Assembly (NCBI GenBank): GCA_038030265.1
Contig: CM075940.1
Span: 30,108,940 to 30,172,939, forward strand
From: Corythucha ciliata
Taxonomy: Eukaryota > Arthropoda > Insecta > Hemiptera > Tingidae
DNA length: 64,000 bases
Reading direction: 5' to 3'
The notes beneath the pieces were generated by a model that saw only the letters and a program-made list of their open reading frames with translations, did not search any database and had not been told where the DNA came from. This document shows, in pieces, positions 36,733-46,517 of this stretch (its first letter is position 1; each line of letters opens with the position of its first letter). The translations under genes and the position numbers were made by a program.

Positions 36733-37490
36733 GTTACTAGAAAATTCGTTACCATCAAATGCGGCGGATTTGGTTAAAAATTGTAGTTTTTTGGGGCAAT
36801 GCTAAAACCATAATTCGATGTTATTTTCAAAGTTGTATAGATATCAAGTTGCTTCGCTTGTGATGACGCGCGGTTCTCAAGGTCGAAGGGAAAATCGCTC
36901 CCGTCAGAGAGGTCTGGCTCCGCTAGCACGTCTATTTAGCAATAGCAGTAAATGAGTTCAAGTGTGTTATTTTACGTTTTTCTTGTTCCAATGGTTAATT
37001 AAACACCTAATTTGAGAATTAAAATGAATTTAACGCACATTTAGGAGCTTAGGATCACTAAGTCAGTAATATTGGAGTTTATATTATGAACATTACTTCT
37101 GAATCAAAATGTTGATAGTTTTAGACATATGACTCATCATTCGTGGGAAGAAAAGAAACACGTTTTTCATCCCGTGGGGCTCGTAGTCCAGCATAAATGC
37201 ATTTATGTTCGAGCTCGAAAACGTAAGGCCACTACTTCTGCTTAAGTTATTGAAATTCGGGCAATTAAGGGGCCTTATTCTCCAACGAAATGAAAACTTT
37301 ACTTAGGTAGAAACATTGAAATCTCATTTATGAAATCTATGCACGTATTCAAAGACATTTCTTAAACTTCAATTTCCCTAAGTGGACGTCTAAACAGCTG
37401 ATTTTTTTTTCCTACAACAACTGATTTGATTTTTACTTAAGAGAAGTATTTTAACTTAAGTAGCGACTATGAATACGGGCCGTTTGACCC

Positions 37491-37616
37491 GTTCACAAGT
37501 TCTGTGCAATGCGTCTGTGGAGTCCGTGTAACCTATCAAAATGCTTCATTTTTCGAGGGAATAAATTTGTTTGGTTGCATAGACTCCACAGAACGCAAAC
37601 ATAGAGCTTGTGAACG
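37491..37616. mobile_element. MITE-like hairpin a
   Basis: Left arm gttcacaagttctgtg plus tgtggagtc; right arm gactccaca plus agagcttgtgaac, an imperfect inverted repeat. A partial third copy of the arm lies at 37944-37970 (cccgttcacaagctctatg). Confidence 0.65.
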
Positions 37617-37667
37617 AAAACTGAACGGAAACACATGCTTTTTGAAAAAAAAAAAAAAAAAGTTAGA

Positions 37668-37790
37668 CCCGTATTTATGAACGTTACTTGAAGCTTCCTT
37701 GAGTCAAGGAACCATTGAGATCAGTTGTTATCACAATAAAATCATCTGTTCTGAATATTTATAACGTCAAGGAACGTTCATAAATACGGG
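37668..37790. mobile_element. MITE-like hairpin b
   Basis: 123 bp. The ends cccgtatttatgaacgtta and aacgttcataaatacggg are near-perfect inverted repeats, each followed inward by cttga/tcaag. Related ends (gaatacgggc) occur at about 37470-37480 and 10147-10156, so the family is spread in this genome. Confidence 0.75.
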
Positions 37791-37815
37791 CATTAGTGAT
37801 TAAGGCCCCAGCCTC

Positions 37816-37918
37816 CCTATTCTGTAATTCTTGCGTTAGCGAAATCAACAAGCCGAATAATTATAAAAAATCAGCTGAGAAATTTTGTTAACGCACGCGT
37901 TATGAGTTACAGAATAGG
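37816..37918. mobile_element. MITE-like hairpin c
   Basis: 103 bp. The ends cctattctgtaattcttgcg and cgttatgagttacagaatagg form imperfect inverted repeats around an AT-rich loop. It is a different family from its neighbours a and b. Confidence 0.7.
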
Positions 37919-38156
37919 CCCGCTGGTCTGTTTTCCTTAAGGCCCGTTCACAAGCTCTATGTTTGTGTTGACTGAGATGGATGACGGTGTTGTTGTCTTG
38001 GTGCTGGAGGCTTCCTCGTCTTTACAACTTTTTGAAGTCGTTCTGGACACCCGGGAAAAATCCTGGGGATAGCACCCTTTATACTAAAGACCATCTTTCT
38101 CGTGGAATTTTATGAATTTCCCCGTTCGGAAGTTTGGTCTCAAAATATTTCAAGAT

Positions 38157-40652
38157 CAGTAGCGTACCGACGGATTGGCGAGGGGGGTGGAGAGGGGGCC
38201 CCCGAAAAACTTAAAGATGGAAAAATCACGATCTTTAGGTTAGGAAAAACGTAACAAAAAGTTTGGAAAAAGCGCCAATATCCGTGGCTAAAACTGCGAA
38301 AAAACGTTCATTTGTGGTTTCTCGACGCAAATTCCGGACTAAAATTGTTCATTTCGCAGTGGGTAGGGGCCACTTTACGAATAAAATGAGAACAAAAATT
38401 CTAACGTGCTGCTCTTTGGCCAAACTCGTGGCTGAAATGGTGAAAAAGTGCTAATTCAAAGCTGTAAAAGTAAAAAAAAAAAAAAAAATTGCGCATATAA
38501 TTGAAAAAAAAAAACAAGAAAAAACGCTAGGTAGGGCTGAAATTAAGAGTGGGGCTTAAAAAGTAACATTCTCTACGGAAATTGCGAAAAACGATAATTC
38601 ACGATATTAAGACAAATTATTAATTATCAGCTCAAATTAGTTGAAGTGACGATGAAAAAAATCACCAATAAAATCGCTGCTAAAATTAAGGCAAATCACG
38701 AATGAAATTGACAAAAAGCGCTAATTAGCGGCTAAAATTCAACAAAAGGCTAATTCTCGGCCGAAATTGGAAAGAATCACTAATTAATAATTTGGGCCTA
38801 AATTGAGTAAAATCGCTAATTCGCGGATAAAGTCTAGAACAAACAAGAAATACCGCTAATTTAATAATAATAATAATTAGTGAGCGCCGGGTTTCGAACC
38901 CGGCAGGCGCCAAAGCCTCCTTTGGGCTCATACGCCGTACCCTGATCCAACTGTGCACTTCACACCCGTACTACGCGGGCGTTTCGGTCGGTGCGCGGTT
39001 TGTTGAACGCACAGCGCCGGGAACGCCCACACGAAGCCGAGCGTGCCGTTTCACAGTTCGCCGCTGCCTTGTAGTGAAATGGGCAATAGCTAGATTCGAA
39101 CCCAGGCCCGCTGGGTTGCGAAGCGAGTATTGTATCCATTACACCACCGAGGCGCGCTAAGACCGCTAATTTAGTAGGTAGCTAAAATTGAGAGAAACCC
39201 TAATTCGCGGCTAAAATTTATGAAAACGCTGACTCGATGGTCAAATTTAGGAAAATGTGAATCCGTGGCCTTCGAAGGGAACTTCGGGCTTAAAACTGAG
39301 AAAATGCGCTATTCCATAACTAAGAGTGGAGAAAAATTATAATGCAGAGCGAAGATGTTTAAAAAACTGTTGATTTTCTGCCATTAGTGAGAAAAATCAC
39401 GCTGGCACGGCTAAAACTCTAAGAAAAACTCTATTTTGTTGCTCAAATTAGCTGCTAAAAAGGCAAAACATCGCTATAATCAGGAGAAAAAACTCGCTTT
39501 CAAGGAATTAAAAACGCTATTTCACATTTCGCTGCAAAAATTGGGGAACGCGCATAAAGTGCGAAAGAAATTGTAATATGCGGTTAAAATTGAAACAATA
39601 GATAAACTCCAAATTAGCGGCTAAAATGTAGGTAAACGCAAATCCGTGGCCTCTGAAGTCAACTTCGGGCTTAAAACTCGGAAAAAGCGCTAATCCATAG
39701 CACCAATTTAAAAATAATTTCCTAATTTGCTGCCATTACTGAGAAAAATCACTCATTAGCATGGCTAATTTGATTAAAAACGCCATTTGCAGTTCAAATC
39801 GGGGAAAAGTGTTAATTCACTGCTAAAAAGGTAAAACATCCCAAATTTGCAGCAAAAATTGAGGAAAACGCCAATTCAAAGTCACGACCAAGAAAAATCG
39901 CTTTTACGGAATGAAAACGCTACGTCGCTGCTAAAATTGACGACACTTATACTAATTCGCGGGAAAATTGCAGAAAAATATCTAATTCACGGCTAAAATT
40001 GAAGAAATTATAATTTTCGGCTGTGGTTGAAAGTACGCCAGTCCGAGGCATCTGCGTTTTGTTCGGGGCTAAAACTGAGAAAAACGCTTCCACGGATGAA
40101 AGTGAACAAAAAAAAAAAAAGATAATGCGGGGCAAAAATGTTCAAAAATCCACTAATTTGCGGTTGATATTGAGAAAAATCACTAGCTAGCCCGCCTAAA
40201 AATTAGAGAAACGATAACATTTGCAATTTTTTTTCAAATTGGGAATCAGTGATAATTCGCAGTAAAAAAGGTAAAACATAGCTGTAAGTTGCAGCAAAAA
40301 TTGAGGAAAACTCCAAATCGCGGCTAAAATTGAGGAAACTCACTAGTTCGTGGATAAATTGTGTAGAAAAAGCTATCATTCGTTGGTAAAAGTTAAAGTA
40401 TTCAAATTTTCGACTGTTAGTGAAAATACGCAAATTTGCGGATTCTGAAGGCAACTTTGTGGCTAAAATTGAGAAAAACCGCGAATTCATGACAAAATAC
40501 GTGTAAAAACATCCGCTACTTCCCGACTAAAATTGATAAAATATCCAATTTGCGGCTTAAATTGAGCATATTTCTTGCTTATTTAGTGACTCAAGGGGCC
40601 TCATAGAGATTTCCGCCCCGAGCCCCGACAGGTGTCGGTCGGTCCGCCAGTT
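38157..40652 (+). mobile_element. hAT-like non-autonomous element (family 1), near complete
   Basis: The left end cagtagcgtaccgacg and the reverse complement of the right end (actggcggaccgacc) form imperfect terminal inverted repeats. Flanks are ttcaagat (38149-38156) and ttcaacat (40653-40660), an 8-bp target duplication with one mismatch. The interior from about 38250 to 40560 is a diverged array of units of about 30 bp (gctaattcgcggctaaaa plus an A-rich part) with no transposase. A SINE (38864-39161) is inserted in it. The 8-bp duplication and the CAGTG-like end point to the hAT superfamily. Confidence 0.75.
38864..39161 (-). mobile_element. tRNA-derived SINE, copy 1
   Basis: Read on the minus strand: a tRNA-like head (gcctcggtggtgtaatgg as A box, gggttcgaatc as B box), a body of about 150 bp, then a second T-arm-like segment (gccgggttcgaaacccggc) and a (taa)n tail. 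The target duplication accgctaattta lies at 38852-38863 and 39162-39173. The sequence differs from copy 2 (44072-44362) at only about two positions. Being flanked by a duplication inside a transposon rules out an ordinary tRNA gene. Confidence 0.9.
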
Positions 40653-41480
40653 TTCAACATGTCCTCTTCTTGAAAATGAAAGGCACAAACTTTGTCTTTG
40701 AGAGTTAAATCCCGTTCGGCTTGTGGGGTTGCAGAATTCCATCTAGTTAGTTGATCCTACGAACATTTTTCATAAATCAAAAACGGAAGCATCATAGGCA
40801 TTAGGGAGGCGTGGGCGGTGGGTGTCTGCGGGATAGGGCTTCAGTTTCCATATATTATAGACGTCGTCGGGAGGTAACAAGGGGGGGGGGGAATGGAAGC
40901 AAGAGCCCAAAAATGAACACAAAATAACATAGATTTTGGTATAGGTGGTCTGAAACAGGAGGTTTGTTCCAACATCCCCTAGAACTATAGTTGAAACACA
41001 TTCTAAAGAAACCTAGAAATCATTAAAACCAATTTGTTCTACTTGTAATTTGTTCCGGTTAATTTGTGTATCATTTCCAGAGATTATGATTGGCTGCTGA
41101 GGGCAAATGCCCCAGGCAGACGTTCATATTCGTACTCAGCTCACCATTATCTACCCAATGGAGCTAGTTTCATGTCTATGTTCTTCCGGCTGACTGGGAC
41201 TGTCGCCAGCTCTCGGTCGGGAATTCTTAATTTACTAACCCTAAAGTTATCTTTACTGATCAGGTACTTAAAATGCTCAGATCGAGGTTACATTTTGCAT
41301 AGAACAAACCAGACGGGTTTTCCTCAGAGTGTTTTCTCTACTGACCAGGTACTGGTAATGGCTCGAATCGATTCCCACCCTTCCCACCTTAGTGCTCCAA
41401 GCCATGCAATCGGCCAAACTGACTCTATGCGCCCGAATAGCTGAACCGACCATTCGCGCATAGAAGAGAAAGAGAGCGAT
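40653..41480. other. Unassigned sequence
   Basis: No gene recognised. The part nearest 41480 may be worn RT sequence belonging to the pseudogene that follows. Confidence 0.3.
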
Positions 41481-41483
41481 GGG

Positions 41484-41561
41484 CTCGTGTCTGCCTCCAG
41501 TGAGGTTCGCTCTTGGTGCCTTGCCAATCGTCTTGTCCTGAATGAGGAGAAGACGCAGGAT
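41484..41561 (+). pseudogene. LINE reverse transcriptase relic, upstream part
   Basis: The frame reads WCLANRLVLNEEKTQ, the conserved block after the catalytic motif in many LINE RTs. It is cut at 41561 by the hAT-like element and resumes at 44430 after the cgcaggat duplication. Upstream motifs are not recognisable. Confidence 0.7.
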
Positions 41562-41661
41562 CAGTGTTGTCTTTAGGCAGGGGCCCCGCGTCTAGGGGGG
41601 CCCCGGATTGTTCAGATTTCTTTTTCCCAACATGGGAACAAAGATACTCATCATCAATAGC

Positions 41662-43506
41662 CAGTGGCGAGCCCATGGGGAGGGTTTTGGGGGTCAGAAC
41701 CCCTCCCAGAGTATTTCAGACCTGCATAGTTGAAAAATTACAAAAAACTCTAAAAAATATAAATAACTATAAACAATTAAAATAACAAAAACAAACAAAC
41801 AAAAGAAACGAGAAAAACCGGATTAGTTTGGCCCTAAAATGTTGCCACTCAGCCTCGCTAACTAATTATATCCACTGCATCAATGTTATTTATACCACTG
41901 ACCAGGCTTGAAAAATTGCGTGCTTCGATCTACTAAAAATGGCTTGAGAGCCAAACATAGCTATTAACGCCGCGAAAGTGGTGTAGTAAAATTTGTGTGA
42001 AAACGTCGAAAGTGGTGTAGTAAAACACAACTTTTTGACGAAAGAAAAAAAAAAAGGCTTAGTGGCCGGTGAATTTTGGACTTTGCGAAAAAATGACTCG
42101 TAAATAATAAATACTACACCACTTTCCATGACATTCACTTCACTACAATTCCACGATAACTACACCAATTTATCATTTACTAATAGAGTGGTTCAGTAAA
42201 CATTCGTCTAGCTTAAACATAGCTAAATTAGCTATTCCGACCATAAAAATGGATAGGCTGACTATACTTGCGCCAAAATATCGCAAAACTGATTATTCGC
42301 GCCTTGAACTGACTATTTGTGCCATAAAAATAGCAAAAATGACTTCACGAACCCTGAAAATGACTAAACCAACGATTCGTGCAGCCCTGAAAATTCCTGA
42401 AAGATCATGATACCCGCCATGAAAATGGCGAAATTGACCACTCGCGTGTCAAAAACGACCAAACTGACAATGCGCGCCTTGGCTTCTCGGACTACTTGCG
42501 CCCTACAAACTGCTAAAGTGACTATTCAAGGCAAGGAAAAGCATATGCGCAGATGATTCCCGCCATGTGAATTTACAAAATCGGCCAATTGGATACCAAG
42601 AAAGGCAAAAGTGGCCATTTGCACCTTGAATTGATCACTTGTGCCCTAAAAATGGCCAAACTGACAATTCTCGCTCTAACGACGGCATAACTGACCGTTC
42701 GGACCCAAAAATAACCAAAAGTGACGATTCCAGCCCTGAAAATAACACACTGACTATTAACGCCCTGAAAATAGCCATGATGACAGTTAGCGCCGAAAAA
42801 ATATGGCCAAACTGGCTATTCACGCCCAAAAATCGACAACACTGACTCCTATAATGTCTCCTGTGAATAGTTAAGCTGATGATTCGCGCTTTTAAAAGGC
42901 CTAAAAAAGACGATTCCTGTCCTAAAAATGGCAAAGTCGACGAGTCGCGCGTCAAAAATTTGCCAAATTGAGCCTTCATGCTTTCAAAATTGACGATTCG
43001 TGCCCTAAAAATAGCAAAACTGACTATTCACACCGTAAAAGTGGCATATTCGTACTTGAAATTTACGCTTCACTCTAGAAAAATTGCCAAACTGACTCAT
43101 TTCTACAGAGGCTACAGATGGTGTTTAATGACGATTCGCGCCTTTAAAATGGCTATGTGCACTAAAAAAAAAAGGCCAACGTGGCTATTCTCGCCTTAAA
43201 ACGATATACTGACCACTGGAGTTAGCGCACTGAACATGAGCCGACCCTACCTTGCCAAGTCCCTTCCCTGCGTTGGTTGCACGCACCTAAAAGGGCTGGA
43301 TAAAGTGACTACTTCACATATTACTTGACTAGCTAATCACCCCCCCCCCCCCAATGGCTAAACGGAGCATTCGTGCTTCTAAAATGTCCAAACGGAGCCT
43401 TCGCGCCTCAGCCGCGACCGGCCGAAAGCCGAAACCGCATACAGCTTAGTTAGAAACACTTTAACTTGAAAACCCCTCCAAAGAAAAAGTCCTGGGCACG
43501 CCACTG
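41662..43506 (+). mobile_element. hAT-like non-autonomous element (family 3), complete and nested
   Basis: 1845 bp. The ends cagtggcgagcccatgg and cagtggcgtgcccagg (reverse complement of the right end) are good terminal inverted repeats, and the target duplication tcaatagc (41654-41661 and 43507-43514) is perfect. The interior from about 42200 to 43200 is a diverged array of units of about 30 bp (actattcgcgccctaaaaa, tggccaaactg), a different unit from the other families. No transposase frame, so it must rely on an enzyme encoded elsewhere. Confidence 0.92.
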
Positions 43507-44071
43507 TCAATAGCGCTCAATCATAGCTAAAATTGAAAAATCGGACATTCGCTGTTTCCGGGGGCAACTTCACGACTATAAACGAGACTAAAGGCCTTTT
43601 GTCACTGTGATAATCGTGCTCAGCGAGTCTTTAAGATGTTCTTCTTTTTAATTGAGCAAAAGGTCAAGAAATTGGTTTTTCAGCTACAAAAGGCCACGAA
43701 ATTGGATTTTCAGCAAAAACACAACCGTGAAATCAGGGTTTCTGTGAGCCAGAACCCTGAAAATTGGTTAATACGTAGTTAGAAAATCAGCGAAAATGTT
43801 TTTAGAACGTGAAATCAATGAAAATAATTTCTAGTGAGTTAGACCTGCAAAAATAGGGGTTTAGTGCAGAAAATCTGTGAAATTTGTATCTTTTTATCAC
43901 GCCATGCCGTGAAATTATTTTATCAGCTGCAAAAACTGGTGAAATTTTATTTTTTAGTGAGTGAAATCCGATAAATTGGTTTGGTTCTTATGGTGGATTT
44001 CACCAGAGAAGTAAACTTTGAGTTACGTTAACTCAGCATTGACACACAAAATGCATCACGTAGCATGGAGG

Positions 44072-44362
44072 CGCGCCTCGGTGGTGTAATGGATACAATA
44101 CTCGCTTCGCAACCCAGCGGGCCTGGGTTCGAATCTAGCTATTGCCCATTTCACTACAAGGCAGCGGCGAACTGTGACACGGCACACTCGGCTTCGTGTG
44201 GGCGTTCCCGGCGCTGTGCGTTCAACAAACCGCGCACCGACCGAAACGCCCGCGTAGTACGGGTGTGAAGTGCACAGTTGGATCAGGGTACGGCGTATGA
44301 GCCCAAAGGAGGCTTTGGCGCCTGCCGGGTTCGAAACCCGGCGCTCACTAATTATTATTATT
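44072..44362 (+). mobile_element. tRNA-derived SINE, copy 2
   Basis: Head gcgcctcggtggtgtaatgg with B box gggttcgaatc (44127-44137), a GC-rich body, a second T-arm-like hairpin gccgggttcgaaacccggc near 44325-44343, then a (taa/tta) tail to 44362. The target duplication acgtagcatggagg lies at 44058-44071 and 44363-44376. Two tRNA-like modules suggest a dimeric tRNA SINE. The head looks most like tRNA-Arg, but that is uncertain. Confidence 0.92.
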
Positions 44363-44437
44363 ACGTAGCATGGAGGGGCCCCGATCTTATCCCGGGCCCG
44401 GGTCCCCAACTTCAGTAAAGACGGCCCAGCGCAGGAT

Positions 44438-44729
44438 CTAGATGTCTGACTCGATGGTTCGTCTCGCCGGAGTACGGTCGTCTTCCTGGGGGCTCACTGT
44501 TGACAATAGAGACTCATGGGACTCACACATTGTGAATTTGGGTTACAAGCTCTCAAGGGCTATTTTCGTTCTCCGTCGTCTGGAGTGGATCGTTTCTCTG
44601 GAGACTTTGAAATCAGTCTGCTATGGTTACTTTTACTCGTATAAGTTGTACGGGATAGCGGCATGGGGTATGAAGCTGAGAGAGAACTTCAATCTCGCCT
44701 CCCTGCGAGTTTTACAGTGCTTATTTTAG
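44438..44729 (+). pseudogene. LINE reverse transcriptase relic, downstream part
   Basis: Continuation of 41484-41561. It reads WGLTVDNRDSWDSHI and YKLSRAIFVLRRL, then a G-rich segment ending near YGIAAWG. This is the thumb region of LINE RTs. A stop just after the junction and the loss of everything else show it is dead. Confidence 0.75.
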
Positions 44730-44759
44730 TGTTTTAATGGCTAGTGTACAATTTAAAAA

Positions 44760-46517
44760 CAAAATTAGAAAGATAAATTAAAAACAAAAAACCCCAAAAG
44801 CAGACGCAGCGGGCTGATATTTTTCTTTACGCCCGGCGGGCGGAATGAACCTCATGTCACCCGCTCAAGACTCTCCCAGCGGTCGAATTTTGAGTCTTCA
44901 CGCCCGGCTGTACAAAAAACAATTTTCAATTCTTAATTCGGACAACAATGTTTCATCAAAATAAATAAACTCTCTCATCAACCCCTCCAAATTGATTTCT
45001 TTAGTTATAGAGCAACCCTTTTCTCTATATAGGCGTATGAGCCGAGCCAGTCTTCGAGACACCATCCATCGTTGACAGCTATTAGCTCGGAGCCCTCAAA
45101 AAAGGCCCCGAAACTAGCAATTTCCCGGAGATTTAGTTTCAAATGCTGCGTAATCATGAAGCCCCGGCTACAAGTGAGAAAACAACTACCTAATTGATGA
45201 GCTCTGGAGGCGATTTCAAGGCTAAAATTAAGATAATAATCAATTAAGCCATCCCTGGAGGCTACTCCGCGGCTAAAATTGATAAAAATAGCTGATTCAA
45301 AGTGTCTGGACTCAACTTCTAGTTTATAATTAAGAAAAAGCACTAATGTGCTCTTCCAGAGGAAAATACGAGGCTAACAATTCGGAAAATGAGCTCATTT
45401 TTTGGGGGCATCCACGAGGTCAAAACCGGGCCCAAAACTTGCAATTTCACTGAATTTATTAAATATAAACGAAACTTGTTATTTCATTGGTAATCAGCTC
45501 AAAATCTTGCAATTTCACGCCGATTAGCCGCGGTTTCCGCAAGCCACTGAATGACCATTTCAAGTCAAGAAATTGCCACTTATTTTCTGTTTATTCTGAT
45601 TTTTTCTTCAGAAAATGTCGAGCTTCTTGCATGATTCATCGATTTTTTCAAGCTAAAACGAACGAATAGTCAATTTCTCGTTTCTTAGCTATTTCTTTCA
45701 TAACTACAGTTGCCGGTGCAACATTGATTGCCGAAATTGATAGTTTTGGGCCGATTTAGGAAATTTCACGGTTGGGGGATTTCAATTATTTAATCGGAAT
45801 TGTAATGTTTTCTTTCTTTTCTGGCCATGGGTATAGGTGTAAAAGATGAAATCATGAAGTGCTTGGAAGCCCCCCCCCCTCCCACCCGTGGTTGGTGAAA
45901 GGGCTGCCAAGTAGGAAATATAATTAAATACGAGACTTATTGGTATAGTCACCCGCTCACGACAAATTGCGGGGAAAATAAAAACTGCAGGAAGAACCTG
46001 CAATTTGTTGGCATATTCACTGTTGATTAGGGCAAACGACGGACGGTCCGCGCGTAGCTAAGCGCCTCAGTAGGCACCACCTAAATTTAACACATTTGGA
46101 TTACAGGCGGAAGCTATGAGAGTAAGAGGAATTCCACGCTGTTTTGTTTTATGTCACCCGCTGCATGATATATTTCTATGCACAAAAATATTAATAAATG
46201 AAATAAGAGAAAGAGAGGGGGAATGTTATCATACAAAATTCAATTGAAATAGTTCAAAATACACCGCCACCAGTTTCCGCTTGACATCATAAGGTTGTTT
46301 ATACCATTAACCGAAGATCAAAGTTCTTAGTTAGTATTAAATGGTTGTTGCGAGGATGAAACTCAGTTACTTTACACAAATTGAACTGACTTTAGTGCTC
46401 TTGAGCTCTTAACAAAGGAAAATACATTTCCAGGGCAATTGACTCAAGAGAAAGTACGGCATTTTCATTATCGCACTTTTTTTTTCAATATATAAATCAC
46501 TCTTTCAACGAATAGAA
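44760..46517. other. Diverged repeat tracts; possible upstream introns of the PDZ gene
   Basis: Holds short runs of family-1-like units (45185-45350) and a fourth unit type (aaaacttgcaatttcac, about 45380-45540). PDZ1 and the 5' end of the scaffold gene would be expected here or further left. I could not identify them. Confidence 0.4.

Larger units (their letters stand above)
41562..44429 (+). mobile_element. hAT-like non-autonomous element (family 2), carrying two later insertions
   Basis: The 8-bp target duplication cgcaggat (41554-41561 and 44430-44437) is perfect. The ends cagtgttgtcttta and ctgggccgtcttta (reverse complement of the right end) match at 10 of 14 positions, followed inward by GC-rich ggggcccc. 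Excluding the inserts it is about 730 bp, with minisatellite of the second unit type at 43640-43990 and a little family-1 type near 43510-43560. It was later hit by another hAT-like element (41662-43506) and by a SINE (44072-44362). No transposase. Confidence 0.85.

Noticed and set aside
38250..40560. CRISPR-like array
   Set aside because: The window is eukaryotic. The units are diverged throughout with no conserved repeat and unique spacer pattern.
44072..44140. Functional tRNA gene (also at 39095-39160)
   Set aside because: Both are heads of near-identical repeats with poly-(taa) tails and target duplications, and the acceptor stem does not close.
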